In this document: positions 32,045 to 41,943 of the stretch, piece after piece
Numbering within the stretch: position 1 is the stretch's first letter
How the letters are laid out: every line of letters begins with the position of its first letter
Assembly: GCF_000372725.1 (NCBI RefSeq)
Contig: NW_005201192.1
Location: forward strand, 124,001-188,000
Source of the DNA: Emiliania huxleyi CCMP1516
Taxonomy: Eukaryota; Haptophyta; Isochrysidales; Noelaerhabdaceae
Length of the DNA: 64,000 nt
Reading direction: 5' to 3'
The notes under the pieces: generated by a model
Database searches by the model: none
The model's input: only the letters and a program-made list of their open reading frames with translations
What the model was told of the DNA's origin: nothing
Position numbers and translations under genes: made by a program

Positions 32045-32767
32045 TCAGCCATTCTTGTGGTTGTGAGCGAGCCGCGCGTACTTTTGAGCGAGGAGGCGGT
32101 GGTGCTCCTCCTTTTCGGGCGGCAGGCTCTTCTTCACCTTGCCGGGCACGCCCAGCACGAGCGAGTTGGGCGGGACCACCGTGCCCGCGCTCACGATCGC
32201 GCCAGCGCCGACGATGGAGCCGCGGCCGATGACTGCGCCGTCGAGCACGGTCGCCTGCATGCCAATCAGGCAGTGGTCCTCGATGGTGCAGCCGTGGAGC
32301 ACGGCGCGGTGGCCGACGACGACGTGCTCGCCGATGACGGTCGGGTCCTCGTCGCCCAGGTGCACCACCGTCCCGTCCTGCACGTTCGAGTTTGCGCCCA
32401 CGCTGATGTAGTTGAGATCGCCCCGCAGCACGCAGCCGTACCAGACTGAGGAGCCCTCGGCGAGGCGGACGTCGCCCACCACCGCGGCCCCCGGCGCCAC
32501 GAGTGCGCTCTCCGCCACCGAAGGCAGGCTCTCGCGGTACCGGTCGATGATGGCGCCAGGATGCCTCGCGCGGAGCTCGCGGAGCGCCGCCTCGAGCCGC
32601 GGCAGGTCCTCCGGCGGGCCGGCTGCACGAGGGACCGTCTGCTCGCCGACCACCATCGGGTTGACGCTGCGGCGCGCCGGCGCGGCCGGCGCCGACTGGG
32701 AGGACAGCGCTCGCGCGAGCGGGCGGCAAACCCGCCGTACCCGCGTTACTTGCGCGACAGCCGACAT
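32045..32767 (-). CDS. gamma carbonic anhydrase-like protein, mitochondrial
   Basis: 240 aa, intronless. A left-handed beta-helix of hexapeptide repeats spans about residues 70-215 (PSVAESALVAPGAAVVGDVRLAEGSSVWYGCVLRGD, then ISVGANSNVQDGTVVHLG). The zinc-ligand histidines of the family are present (VVHLG, VVGHRAVLHGC). The basic N-terminus (RVRRVCRPLARALSSQ) is a mitochondrial presequence. Members assemble as trimers, in plants and algae on the matrix arm of complex I. The start is the Met of MSAVAQV; the frame extends upstream but without protein-like sequence. Whether it retains enzyme activity cannot be told. The C-terminus is a helix (EKEEHHRLLAQKYARLAHNH). Confidence 0.92.
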   Translation of the reverse strand: MSAVAQVTRVRRVCRPLARALSSQSAPAAPARRSVNPMVVGEQTVPRAAGPPEDLPRLEAALRELRARHPGAIIDRYRESLPSVAESALVAPGAAVVGDVRLAEGSSVWYGCVLRGDLNYISVGANSNVQDGTVVHLGDEDPTVIGEHVVVGHRAVLHGCTIEDHCLIGMQATVLDGAVIGRGSIVGAGAIVSAGTVVPPNSLVLGVPGKVKKSLPPEKEEHHRLLAQKYARLAHNHKNG

Positions 32768-33446
32768 GTGCACACCACTGTGTTTTTTTTCGAAGAAAAA
32801 GAAAAAACCATGACCCAGTTTTAGTTTACTGGCAGACAAGGGAGAGGGGGTTGTGTTCTCTACCCCCCTAGGGGCCCTACGCGCGGCGTGAGAGCTCTCT
32901 TTTCTCTCAGTTATCGAGCTCTTAAGTACATTCTGGAGGAGGACTGCTGACAGGGTTTGCGATGATGAGCGTCTGCAGCGCAAACTTTTTTCTTTGAGCT
33001 TAGCCTTCGGTGTTATGAAACAACGCAAGGCGGACATGGCATATCGCTCTCGGGCCCACAGACATCCCGCACACTCGCCGCACACCCGCCGCCCCCGCGC
33101 GCGCCCCACCCCGGCCGGGAGAAAGGGGAGTGACAGTTTGGGATGGCAACAGCCCGAGTATGTTGAGTCCTGGCTCAACAACGCAGATAACAAGAGGGGG
33201 TGGTCCGGCTCACAGGTCCGGCTCACGCGCCTCGAGCTGACCCTCTACCGCACTGGTCACTTCCGCCCCCTCGCTCCCAACCCATCCACCCCGCCCCGGG
33301 CCGCGCCGCGCGATCTCGGGCGATCTCGCGCCATCTCGGGGCCGCGCCGCGCGATCTCGCACAATCTCTTTTTGTAAGATTCTTTTCGCCTAGCAAACGG
33401 CCAGCCAATTTGACGGGTGTTGCTGCCGCCGTTGCCGCCGCGCGCA
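32768..33446. other. intergenic with partial R1 copy
   Basis: 32903-32972 is a partial copy of R1 (AGCTCTTAAGTACATTCTGG, then GGACTGCTGACAGGGTTTGC). A GAGAGGGGGTTGT segment at 32840 is shared with 57870. The remainder is promoter-type sequence between divergent genes. Confidence 0.5.
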
Positions 33447-34142
33447 ATGCAGACACCCCCCCGATCGCCGCCGCCGCGCGCCGCCTCCTCGCCCGGGGCC
33501 GCCTCGCCCGACCCGCGCAAGCTCAGCCGGCTCCGGCGTCACCTAAAGCAGCAGCTCTCCGAGCAGCAGGGCAAGTTGCTCGACGCAGTTGCCGCGGCAC
33601 CCTCGGCCGATGAGGTGTTCGATTTTGTCTCGCTGCATGCGAGGATCCACGACCTGCAGGCCGACCTGAAGACCGTGGACGAGGCGTGCCGAGCCGCGGT
33701 GCAGGCCGCGTGGAGCCGCGAGGGCAGGCCGCCCCCGAGCACACCGCCCACTCCGTCGTCCTCAAGCTCTCCGCTAACATCGCCGCTCCGATTTGCCACC
33801 AGTCGGCGAGGGCCGCGCCACGCAGCGCCTGCCCGCCCGTCGCCACCCCTCCTCTGCCTTGGCGAGGGTGGCTCCTCCTCGCCGGGGCTCATTGCAGCCC
33901 GCGGGGCCCGAATCGTCAGCGCCGCCGTGGCGGAGGCGGAGGCTGCGCTCGAGGCGTGGCGGCCAGGGGGCAAGGGGGTCACCACAGGGGCGGTGGCGAG
34001 CAGTGCGAGCCCGCCCGCGCCCACCGGCCTCGACCGCCTCTTTCGAAAGATCCTCTGCGGTGCCGACGTCGACGCACTCGCCGAGTCCATCCTGCGCGAC
34101 AATGACGCGTTGCTCGACAACTGGAAGCTGGTGGTGCAATAA
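33447..34142 (+). CDS. hypothetical protein with N-terminal helical region
   Basis: 231 aa, intronless. Starting at MQTPPRSPPPR, a Pro/Ser-rich leader precedes a helical segment (LSRLRRHLKQQLSEQQGKLLDAVAAAPSADEVFDFVSLHARIHDLQADLKTVDEACRAAV). A long disordered Pro/Ser region follows, then a C-terminal helix pair (RIVSAAVAEAEAALEAW and GLDRLFRKILCGADVDALAESILRDNDALLDNWKLVV). No family recognised; the helices suggest a protein-interaction or coiled-coil role. An upstream in-frame Met at 33417 would add ten residues. Confidence 0.55.
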   Translation: MQTPPRSPPPRAASSPGAASPDPRKLSRLRRHLKQQLSEQQGKLLDAVAAAPSADEVFDFVSLHARIHDLQADLKTVDEACRAAVQAAWSREGRPPPSTPPTPSSSSSPLTSPLRFATSRRGPRHAAPARPSPPLLCLGEGGSSSPGLIAARGARIVSAAVAEAEAALEAWRPGGKGVTTGAVASSASPPAPTGLDRLFRKILCGADVDALAESILRDNDALLDNWKLVVQ

Positions 34143-35748
34143 CATGCTCGGTGGCCGGTGCCGGTTGGGTACGCATGTGCAGGGTAAGAGAGTCAGCAGA
34201 GTACGTGTGCACGGCGTGTCGAGCATCCGTCGGTTCCGGCAATAGCCAAGCCGAAGCGCCCCAGCCGTCGGTGCCCGCCCCGAGTGCGAGAGTGGTCTCT
34301 GGTCAGTGCTCAGTCGAATTAGTATTAGATCTGGTTACTTCGACGAAATAGCGGCGACAAACTTGTCCGTTGTCGCTTGTCGGGACAACATGCTGGGATA
34401 TATGTATATGTTATGTCCCCCTCATGGTCATGCACACGACTACACATGCACATGCGACACACACCTTGGTCCTTGCATTCTCCATTCACACAGGATAAAG
34501 GGTGTGGATGCTGGGTTGATTCACGGAAATCGGGGGACGCACCTCGCCACAGACGGTCCCGCCTCGCCGCTATGACCGCTGCACGGCCCATACCATCCGC
34601 TGTGCAGCGGTCTTGGGTCTTTGTCCGGAGTGAATACTCCAACGCGCTCGTCGGTGACGGTGTCCCCCGATTTCGCCGCGCTCGGCGAACCTCGACAGCG
34701 CTTTCGGTGGCATGCAGCTCTTTGCGACAGAAGCCTGGAGAGCAGCTCCTCTGCTGCTCACACACTCTGCACAGTTGACACAGCCTACTGTGCGGCTGCC
34801 ACAGCTGTGACAGCGATGGGCTCGCCCTCACTGGCCCTCAGTCACTTGTGCTGCGGCTTGTGTGAGCGACACTGCTCGGCGACTGCCGGCACACTGTGAG
34901 ACCATGGGCGTGAGGTCAAACCACGCTACCAGCGCTTGGTCACATCGGCCCCGAGGTCAGATCCATCTACTCTGTTGATGACAAGACTTGTCTACCGGCT
35001 GGAGCCGAGCAGGAAGGCCCGGCGCACAACCCCCTGGTCAACTCACCCTCCACACCCCGTACGGACATGCACATGACATGACATGACATGACATGAACAT
35101 GAACATGAACATGAACATGAACATGAACATGAACATGAACATGAACATGAACATGAACATGACATGAACATGGACATGGACATGGACATATATGGGACAT
35201 GGGGTCATGAACCGCGTTCGCAAGGATTCCCAACATTTTCAAGTTTCTCAACTTTTTCATCGCATGAGATCATGAGATATCATGTCACATGTGTGCCGCG
35301 CATGCAATGGCATATAAAGATAAAAGAAAAACATGCCTCACTCAAGGACAATCTCTTACGCGACAGTCGCACGGCGGCCGGTGTGCCGCGGGGGTCGTCC
35401 CACGTCCCGCTCCAACTGCTGTGTCTCTAGAAGTGAGTTCGGCAACGAGGAAAGGTGCGCCGGGAGGGCAGTACTGGTCCCGATCCGGTGGCCCCCTCCC
35501 CGCGCCTCGGCGCCTGCGCGCCCGCGGCAGCCTCCCAGCGCCCTCCCCAATCAGCCTCGCGCTGGCCGCCTCAGGGCCGCCTCCTCCCACCCCTCCCTGC
35601 GAACGGAAGGACGGGCCGAAGCGGGAGGCCTGCCCGCGACGAGCTGCGCGCGACGCGGGGCTGCGCGGCCAGCGAGGGCCGGCCAGCGAGGGGCGAGGGA
35701 GGAGGGCGAGGGAGGACGCCCCGCCGCCCCTCACTCCTCCTCGGACCG
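34143..35748. other. gene-poor stretch with ACATGA hexamer array
   Basis: 35070-35190 is an array of ATGACA then about eleven ATGAAC hexamers, plus ATGGAC variants. 34400-34470 is CATG-rich. Frames at 35289-35894 run into the opposite-strand CCCH gene and are shadows. No gene supported. Confidence 0.5.
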
Positions 35749-36982
35749 TCAGTCCTCCTCGGACCGGTCCGATCGGTCGTCGCGGTAGCGAGAGCGGCCC
35801 TTGCCCTCCGACTCGCTCCTGCCGCGACGCGGCGGCGACTCGCGGCGCCGGTCGCGGTCGCGGTCGCGGCGGTCGTAGTCGCGGTCACGCCTAAGTGGCG
35901 CGGTGGCGTGACGGCTCGGCGAGGAGGAGTGTGTCCGCCCTCCCGGGGCCCCGTCGGAGAGGCTAGGGCCGCACCGGTCAGACTCGCGGTCGCGGTCGCC
36001 CCGGCGGTCGTAGTCGCGGTCGCGCCGCCGGTCCTCGTCCCGCTCCCTCTCCCGCCGACCGCCGCCGCCGCCCCCCCCGCTCGAGGAGTGCGAGAACTTG
36101 CACGACGCGCGAAAGCAGCGGCCCTGCTTGAAGTCCCAGCACTCACCCGCGCCAAACGTGCCGCCGCCGCCGCCGCCGCCGCGGTCGCCGCCGCGGTCGG
36201 GCGGGCGGCGGTAGGTGCTGCCGCCGCCGCGCATCCTCGGCGGCGGCTCGGGCAGCGGGTCGCGCTGGTCGTCGAAGTCGGGCAGCAGGACGGTGGTGTC
36301 TGGCTCCGGCTCGGCCGCGGCGCTCACCTTGGGGGGGGAGTTGGGGGAAGTTGAGGGGAAGTCGGGGGGAGGGCGTTTTGGGGGGGTGAGGCTGGTGGCG
36401 GCGAGGGGCGGCGTCGCGGTCTTGCGCTGCTCTTGTTGCCGGCGACCTCGCCGACCCCTGCTGTGTCCCTCTCGCCCGCCTCTCGGGCTCTCTCTCGCCT
36501 TGATCTTCTTGCCGACCATCTCGTCGACCAGCGCGCCGGGCGAGCCGATGGCGTTGTCGGCGAGGCGGAGCACAAACACGGGGGGCTTCTCCTCCTCCTT
36601 TGGCGCCTGCGGGCAAGGGGCGAGCCGGGCTCGAGCTGTGGCTCGGGCTGGCTCGAGGCGGTGCGGCCCTCTCGCCGGCCCCTCCCCTCCTCTTGCCGCC
36701 CCTCCCCTCCTCTCGCCGCCCCTCGCCGCCCCGCCCTCTCGCCCTCCCTGCCGCGGGCGGGCGAGGCACGCCGTGTTTGTGTAGCCGACGCGCGCCCAGT
36801 GCGCGTACTGGATGAGCTTGGAGGCGCCGGCCTGCCGCGGGGGCGGGTCACTCTTGGACGTGTCTTGGACGTGTCGTGGAGAAGGGGGGGGGGGGGGGGT
36901 CATAACAAACACGGTACAGGATCGAGTTGCACGCGTGCACGCCGCTGAAGCAGTGACCAGTGTCGTCCCACCCCCTCTCCAT
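35749..36982 (-). CDS. CCCH zinc-finger protein with Arg/Asp-Ser-rich tail
   Basis: Proposed exons 36982-36911, 36831-36772, 36606-36499 and 36327-35749 join in phase to 272 aa; introns 2 and 3 have GC donors. The N-terminal part reads GHCFSGVHACNSILYRAGASKLIQYAHWARVGYTNT. A middle exon has PVFVLRLADNAIGSPGALVDEMVGKKIK. The last exon has one CCCH finger, CWDFKQGRCFRASCKFSH (spacing C-x7-C-x4-C-x3-H), followed by a long RD/RE/RS-rich tail ending SDRSEED. This layout fits an RNA-binding, splicing-associated nuclear protein. The most N-terminal exon and start Met are tentative. The 5' flank runs into the mobile element that begins at 37173. Confidence 0.68.
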
Positions 36983-37850
36983 CGTCTCCCGGTCTCCCTG
37001 GGAGACGTCGGCGGTGGTGGCGGTGTGGCCGATCGAGGTACAAGAGGAGCTTGTTCAGCAGGATCCGGAGTGGTCAGACGCACTATATACCCCTCCACTG
37101 CACTCTGCACACTGCTCACACTGGGCCGCCTGAGAGTGAGACCCGTGTGTGCGGTGCGAAGCACATCCTCTCCATAGCGGGTGGGCAAGCCCTAAAACGG
37201 CGGGAGGGGTAGGGCTATATCGATAGAGCTAGAGGGCTCAACCACCCCTCCACCCCTCCACCCTCCACCCCTCCACCCTCCCGGAGCGAGAGGGGTCCGT
37301 CCTCGAGCCCTCCCACTTCCACCCCTCCGACCGGAGGGCTCGCCAGCCCACAGGGCTGGAGGGGTCCCCGTCGGATCGGCGTCGGGAGGGCTCCACAGGG
37401 TCCCATAGGGCTAGCGCGCTGGGAGGGTGGAGCGGTCCACCGGGGAGAGGGGTCAGGAGGGCTGGGCGAGGCGGGAGGGGTGGTGGGGTCCAGGAGGGCT
37501 CGCCGCCCCCCCGAGCTCGGGTGATAGGCAAGAGGGCTCGGGCGCCGGGTGGGCTCGGAGGGACGGTCGGACAAAGGGAGGATCTTCGTGGCGGGAGGGC
37601 TCGAGAGGGGTCGGAAGGGCCTCCGGGAGGGGTCGCAAAAAAAGAATGGCGCGGAGCTTCCGAGAGTGCCCGCCACGAGAGGGCTAGAGGGGTCGGAGGG
37701 GTTTAGAGGGCTGGAGGGCTGCAGGCCTGCTGCCGCCCATGGACGCGGGTCAACCGGCGACGGCGCCCGTGATCGAGGGACCGGCGACGGCGAATGAGCT
37801 GGTCTCTGCGCCGCACGACTTCACCCACGTTCGCGACTGTGGCCATCCAA

Positions 37851-37904
37851 CAGTCTGCCGGCGCGGCGGGCGCATTCGAATGCGCCGGCCGCGCCGGCAG
37901 ACTG
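37851..37904. repeat. 54-bp near-perfect palindrome
   Basis: From CAGTCTGCCGGCGCGGC to its reverse complement, centred on GCATTCGAATGC, with one mismatch in each 27-base arm. It lies inside the inverted-repeat element just after the captured coding fragment and could form a long cruciform or RNA hairpin. Confidence 0.9.
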
Positions 37905-38456
37905 CCAGTCCGGGCGGGCCTGCTGCGGCAGGGCGCTGCAACGCCGCCGCCTCGCCGCCACAGCAGCGCCGCCCCCGCATGGCTGCCGCCAGCAATGTCG
38001 CCGCCAGCCGCCGCCCCCAGCCGCCGCCGCCAGCTGCCGCCAGCACTGCAGCGACAGCTCTCTCTGCTGCCCAGGCGCCGCCGCGGCCACGAGTGTCACC
38101 GCCACGAGTGCCGCCGCCGTCAGCGTCGCCATGGCCGCTGCCGCCGCCAGGCGGGCGAGCGAGGAGCTCCATATGAGTGTGTGTCTGGAGGCTGTGGCGC
38201 TTCCGTTTTAGCGGAAACCCCAGGTATTTCGAATACCAAACGCGCTTCGTGTTTGCCTTGAGGAGCGCAGCGACGAGTCCGTAAGGAGCGGCCCCAGCTT
38301 GCTGGGTGCGGCGCCGCCGCGCGCCGTATCGAGAGACTCCGTCGGGGCAGGTTAAAATCGCGCCGCAGGCTGCCCGCACCCCGGGCCGTCCGCGCACAGA
38401 CACCACGGAAACGCCTCATGATGTGTATTGCACCACTTCCGTATGCCTGCAGGTAT

Positions 38457-38960
38457 CTTTAACCGAGCCCTCCGAGCCCTCCACACCCCTCCACACCCCT
38501 CCGACCCCTCCGACCCCTCCGACCCCTCCGACCCCTCCGACCCCTCCGACCCCTCCGACCCCCTCCACACCCCTCCGCGAGCCCTCCAGGCCCCCCGAGC
38601 CCTCCGACCCCTCCGACCCCTCCGACCCCTCCGAGCCCTCCGAGCCCCCCGAGCCCGGCTCGGTGGCTCGCCCCTCCGAGCCCTCCGGGCACTCCATCCC
38701 TCATGAGCCCTCCCGAGCCCTCCCGAGCCCTCCAGCGCCACCCTCGTGCCTCTCTGCCCTCCGAGCCCTCCGAGCCCTCCGAGCTCTCCACCCCTCCCGA
38801 GCCCCACCCCTCGCGCTAGGGACCCTCTTGCCGGACGACACCCTCCGAGCCCTCCAAGCCCCCCGAGCCCTCCAGACCCCTCCAGACCCCTCCATCCGCA
38901 CAGCCCCTCCGGCCCCTCTAGCCCCCTCCGACCCCTCCAGCCCTCTCTAGCCCACTGGAC
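38457..38960. repeat. CCGACCCCT / CCGAGCCCT minisatellite
   Basis: A 9-10 bp pyrimidine-rich unit, repeated dozens of times with variants, inside the right half of the inverted-repeat element. It opens long artefactual frames on both strands. Related GAGGGCT-type sequence forms the left part, so the element is composed largely of one degenerate unit in both orientations. Confidence 0.85.
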
Positions 38961-39153
38961 CCCTCCTACGCCTCGCTTTTGGCCAGCCCTCCAAGCCCCC
39001 ACCCCTCCTGGGCCCTGCCGCCTGACACCTCTATCGGTGGAGGGCTTTAGGTCACGGTCCACACTCCCGCCCTCCCGACCCCTCCACACCCCTACAGCGG
39101 CACCCCTACCCCTCCCGCCGTTTTAGGGCTTGCCCACCCGCACTCATCCTCTC

Positions 39154-39553
39154 GATCGCCATCCACGCATCACCGACACCGTGTTGGCGTGCTCTCTCGA
39201 AAAGAAGAAACACCTTTCAGGCGGCGTGAGAGCCGTGACGAGACGGCGAGGATCATGATCCGTCATGAACATGTGGAGATGTGATTGCACCCATGTGTGC
39301 TGCGCATGAACAAAAGCCGCTTCTCAAGCGTGGAAAAAGGGAGAAGTGTCAGTGTGAGGGGAGGGGGCGTAGGCTGGCGTTTTTGCCTTTGAAAACTGAA
39401 CAGTTTTATTTTTCATGCATGAAAGAGAAAGACATAGAGCATACAGGCAGAGAGTTGCCGCGATAATATACCCTTATACCGACGCACCGAGCCCGCAGCC
39501 CCGCACGGGCGGGCTCCCCGTCGCGGCGTCTCTCTTGAGCTCGCGCGGCTCCC
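39154..39553. other. intergenic
   Basis: Flank between the mobile element and the 3' end of the transporter gene. No features recognised. Confidence 0.4.
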
Positions 39554-40882
39554 TCAAGGGGCCTCCTCGGCGGCGATCCGCTTGAGGCGCGGCGAGAGGA
39601 GCGATCCGACGAGGAGCTGCAGCGGGTGCTGCAGCAGCAGCGGCGTGCACAGCAGGCCGAGGTCGGGGCGGCCGGCGAAGACGACGCCGAGGAGCGGCAT
39701 GCCGAGGGCGAGCGTCTTCTGCGTCGCCGTGAGCGTGAGCGTGATCCGCTGCTTGGCGCGCAGGCCCGCGAGGCCGCCGAGCTGCCACGCGAGCCAGAGG
39801 TGCGAGGCGTGCAGCCCGGCGACAAAGGCGAGCAGGCCGGCGAGCGTGGCGGGCGGCACGCCAAAGCCGCGCAAGAAGGTGTCGCAAAAGGTCGAGTAGA
39901 CGATGAGCAGGAGGAGCGACTCGGAGCTGCGGGAGAGCAGCTTCCTCCTCCCCGCGAGCACGCCCGCCCCCTGCAGCGGAGGGCGGAGCAGCTGCCCGAC
40001 GAGCAGCGGCAGCAGCACGCGCGTCGCGAGCTTCTGCAGCGTGTCGGCCGCAGAGAGCGCGCCGGCGGAGCCCACGAGCTTGAGGAGGAGGTACGGCGTG
40101 AGCAGCACGCCGAGCAGGTTGCCGAGCACCTGTTGACTCATCGGTGCTGGCTCAACCTCACCAGCCGGAGCGCCACGCCGAGCACCGCTGCCGGCAGCAC
40201 CGCGTTGAAGATGGCGACGGCCTCGTCGCCGCCGGACGAGCGCGAGAGGGCGACGCACATGTTGATGGTGGTGGGCAGCAGGCCCATCACGACCATGCCG
40301 TCGCGCAGCGCCGGCTGGAGCAGTCCGGCCGCGAGCAGCGCGTTGCACGAGAGCACGGTGGTGAGCGGGATGAGCAGCAGGTTGAAGCCCTGGATGAGCG
40401 CGTGCAGCCGCACCGAGACGGCCGCGCGTGCGAGCTCGCTCGTCGGCAGGTTGAGCCCCGAGAGCAGAAAGATGCCGCACGTCGCGCCCTGCCGTGCGAG
40501 AGAGAGGGAGCCGCGACGGTCAGCATCTGTGCCGTCGCGAGTGTGGCGCCGGAAGGTGATGGGGAGGTGCGGCAGTGCGCACCCACGCCACGGTCCGCTC
40601 AGGGCGCAGCGGGCCGCCGCGGCGACCGAGCGGTGGGTAAGCGGCCGCCAGCGCCACGGCCGTGACCACGCCCACCAGAAAGTAGCGGCGATCGAGGAAG
40701 CCGGCGACGGAGGAAGTGGCCGTCTTGAGCCGCTGCAGTGGCGTCGGCCGGCCGTCGGATGCGGCTGGCGATGTAGCGAGCAAGGGAGGCGGGGAGCGGA
40801 GGAGCACGGGTGGTGCGCGAGAGAGCGGCAGCGCCGGCGTGAAGGCCGCGGATGAGGCGGCGGCAACAGCGAGGACGATCAT
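39554..40882 (-). CDS. SLC10A7-like (bile acid:Na+ symporter family) transporter
   Basis: Exons 40882-40583, 40488-40186 (or 40162) and 40129-39554 give about 392 aa. The first intron has a GTGCGC donor. The alternative end of exon 2 depends on a 9-bp repeat, GTGCTCGGC, at both candidate sites; the shorter form gives LPAAVLGNLLGVLLTPY, as in the family. Family features: RRYFLVGVVTAVALA first helix, GIFLLSGLNLPTSEL, VVMGLLPTTINMCVALSRSSGGDEAVAIFNAVLPA (the conserved crossover region with sodium-site residues), VYSTFCDTF and TQKTLALGMPLLGVVF. About ten hydrophobic helices are present. The leader (MIVLAVAAASSAAFTPALPL) has an AAF-TP pattern, suggesting a bipartite plastid signal. Substrate unknown; animal SLC10A7 influences cellular calcium. 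Confidence 0.85.
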
Positions 40883-41943
40883 GGTGTGATGCGGGCAGAG
40901 CTCGAATGAAGAAAACTCTGTCTGCCGGCACGTTTTACCAAGCTGCAAACCCTATTCTCGCACTCCGGGCCCTGGGTTGGTTGGGTGGTCCCCCACTCTG
41001 CGCACTTCAGGCCTCCAGATGTTGGTTGGTTGGTCCCGCACTCTCCGCACACCTTCTATTACACACATAACCAGACAGCCCCTCCCGACGGGGACGCCAC
41101 CACCCTCGCCCAGGGATCTACAATGCAAACGGATCGGCTCAGTGCTGCTCACGATCAACTTGGCAACCTGAGCAAGAGCCACGCGATCGGCGGGATTGCA
41201 ATCATCGCTCTGCAAGCTGCGCTCAAAGTGGCTACGAGGTGGCACGGGCTGCCGCTCGAGCGAGGCCTTTTTGCGCTGATCGAGTATGGCACTGATGTTT
41301 TTCACGTAGCTCCCGAGCGTGGTGCGGTCGGTGCTGCTGGTCAGTTCGCTGGCGAGCGAATGCGGCAGCGCAGCGCGCACGAACCGCCACGGGCTGCCGC
41401 GAGGCCCGGCGCGCGGTAGGCCGATCACTGACCAGCATCACAGCTGCTCGGTCATCTCCCAGCTCGGCATGGTCGTGCGTGACCACCGACGCTGTCGGCA
41501 TTTCCCCGCTAGGGCCTAGGCGCTAGGCACCTGCTCTCGAATGGACGCAAATCGCGCAAGCTGACTCTTCAGCGGGCGCAGCTCCTCCCCACACGTCGCG
41601 AGCGGACGGAGTAGGCGGACATCTACAAACTTAAGAAAACAACAGTGACAGAGGTTTGTTATAATTCTATCCTTAAAATCCCTGTGTGGTGGCGGCGTGC
41701 CGTCCTCCCATCCCTCCCTTCGCTGTCTGTTTTCTTTCTTTTTACAATTCTGATCTTTGCCAAAAGAAAAAAGAGCGGCTGCAACGACGGTGGCCTCATC
41801 ACCCACCTCGGAGCGGTACGACTCGGGAGGCTGTCGCGCCTATGACATTACAAAAGAAATAAAAATAAAGAAACTTCCTTCGGCGACCCACACCGATCGC
41901 CATCACTCTGCCGTCCGCGAGACGGTGCAGGCCCATCGGTGAG
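40883..41943. other. gene-poor stretch with repeat tail
   Basis: 41670-41750 holds the CCTGTGTGGTGGCGGCGTGC tail shared with R3 copies at 7330 and 28320. A minus-strand frame at 40952-41428 (with SYVKNISAILDQRKKASLE) could be an exon, but nothing confirms it. Two short tandem segments with GTTGGTTGG and CACTC(T/C)GC lie at 40976-41050. Confidence 0.4.

Larger units (their letters stand above)
37173..39144. mobile_element. 1.97-kb terminal-inverted-repeat element with captured gene 5' end
   Basis: The left end (GCGGGTGGGCAAGCCCTAAA onward, 37177-37214) and the right end (39104-39141) are a perfect inverted repeat of about 38 bp. The 9-mer CATCCTCTC lies on both sides (37164-37172 and 39145-39153), a target duplication of the size made by Mutator-like elements. 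The left 630 bp (37173-37805) is a near-identical copy of 48011-48642, that is, the upstream region and first 23 or so codons of the gene at 48577. The rest is a 54-bp palindrome, non-coding sequence and a CCGACCCCT minisatellite. No transposase is present, so it is non-autonomous. Confidence 0.8.

Noticed and set aside
35070-35190. CRISPR-like or structured repeat array
   Set aside because: It is a continuous ATGAAC hexamer microsatellite with no spacers.
37215-37700. Coding frames in the GAGGGCT-rich tract (also 48053-48670)
   Set aside because: Frames are open on both strands because the sequence is a degenerate repeat. The translations are Pro/Ser/Arg or Gly/Glu-rich with no fold.
38428-39126. 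Proline- or glycine-rich repeat proteins
   Set aside because: They are direct translations of the CCGACCCCT minisatellite within the mobile element.
40144-40855. Plus-strand frames of 173-409 codons over the transporter
   Set aside because: They are antisense to conserved SLC10A7-like helices and rich in Arg/Gln with no fold.
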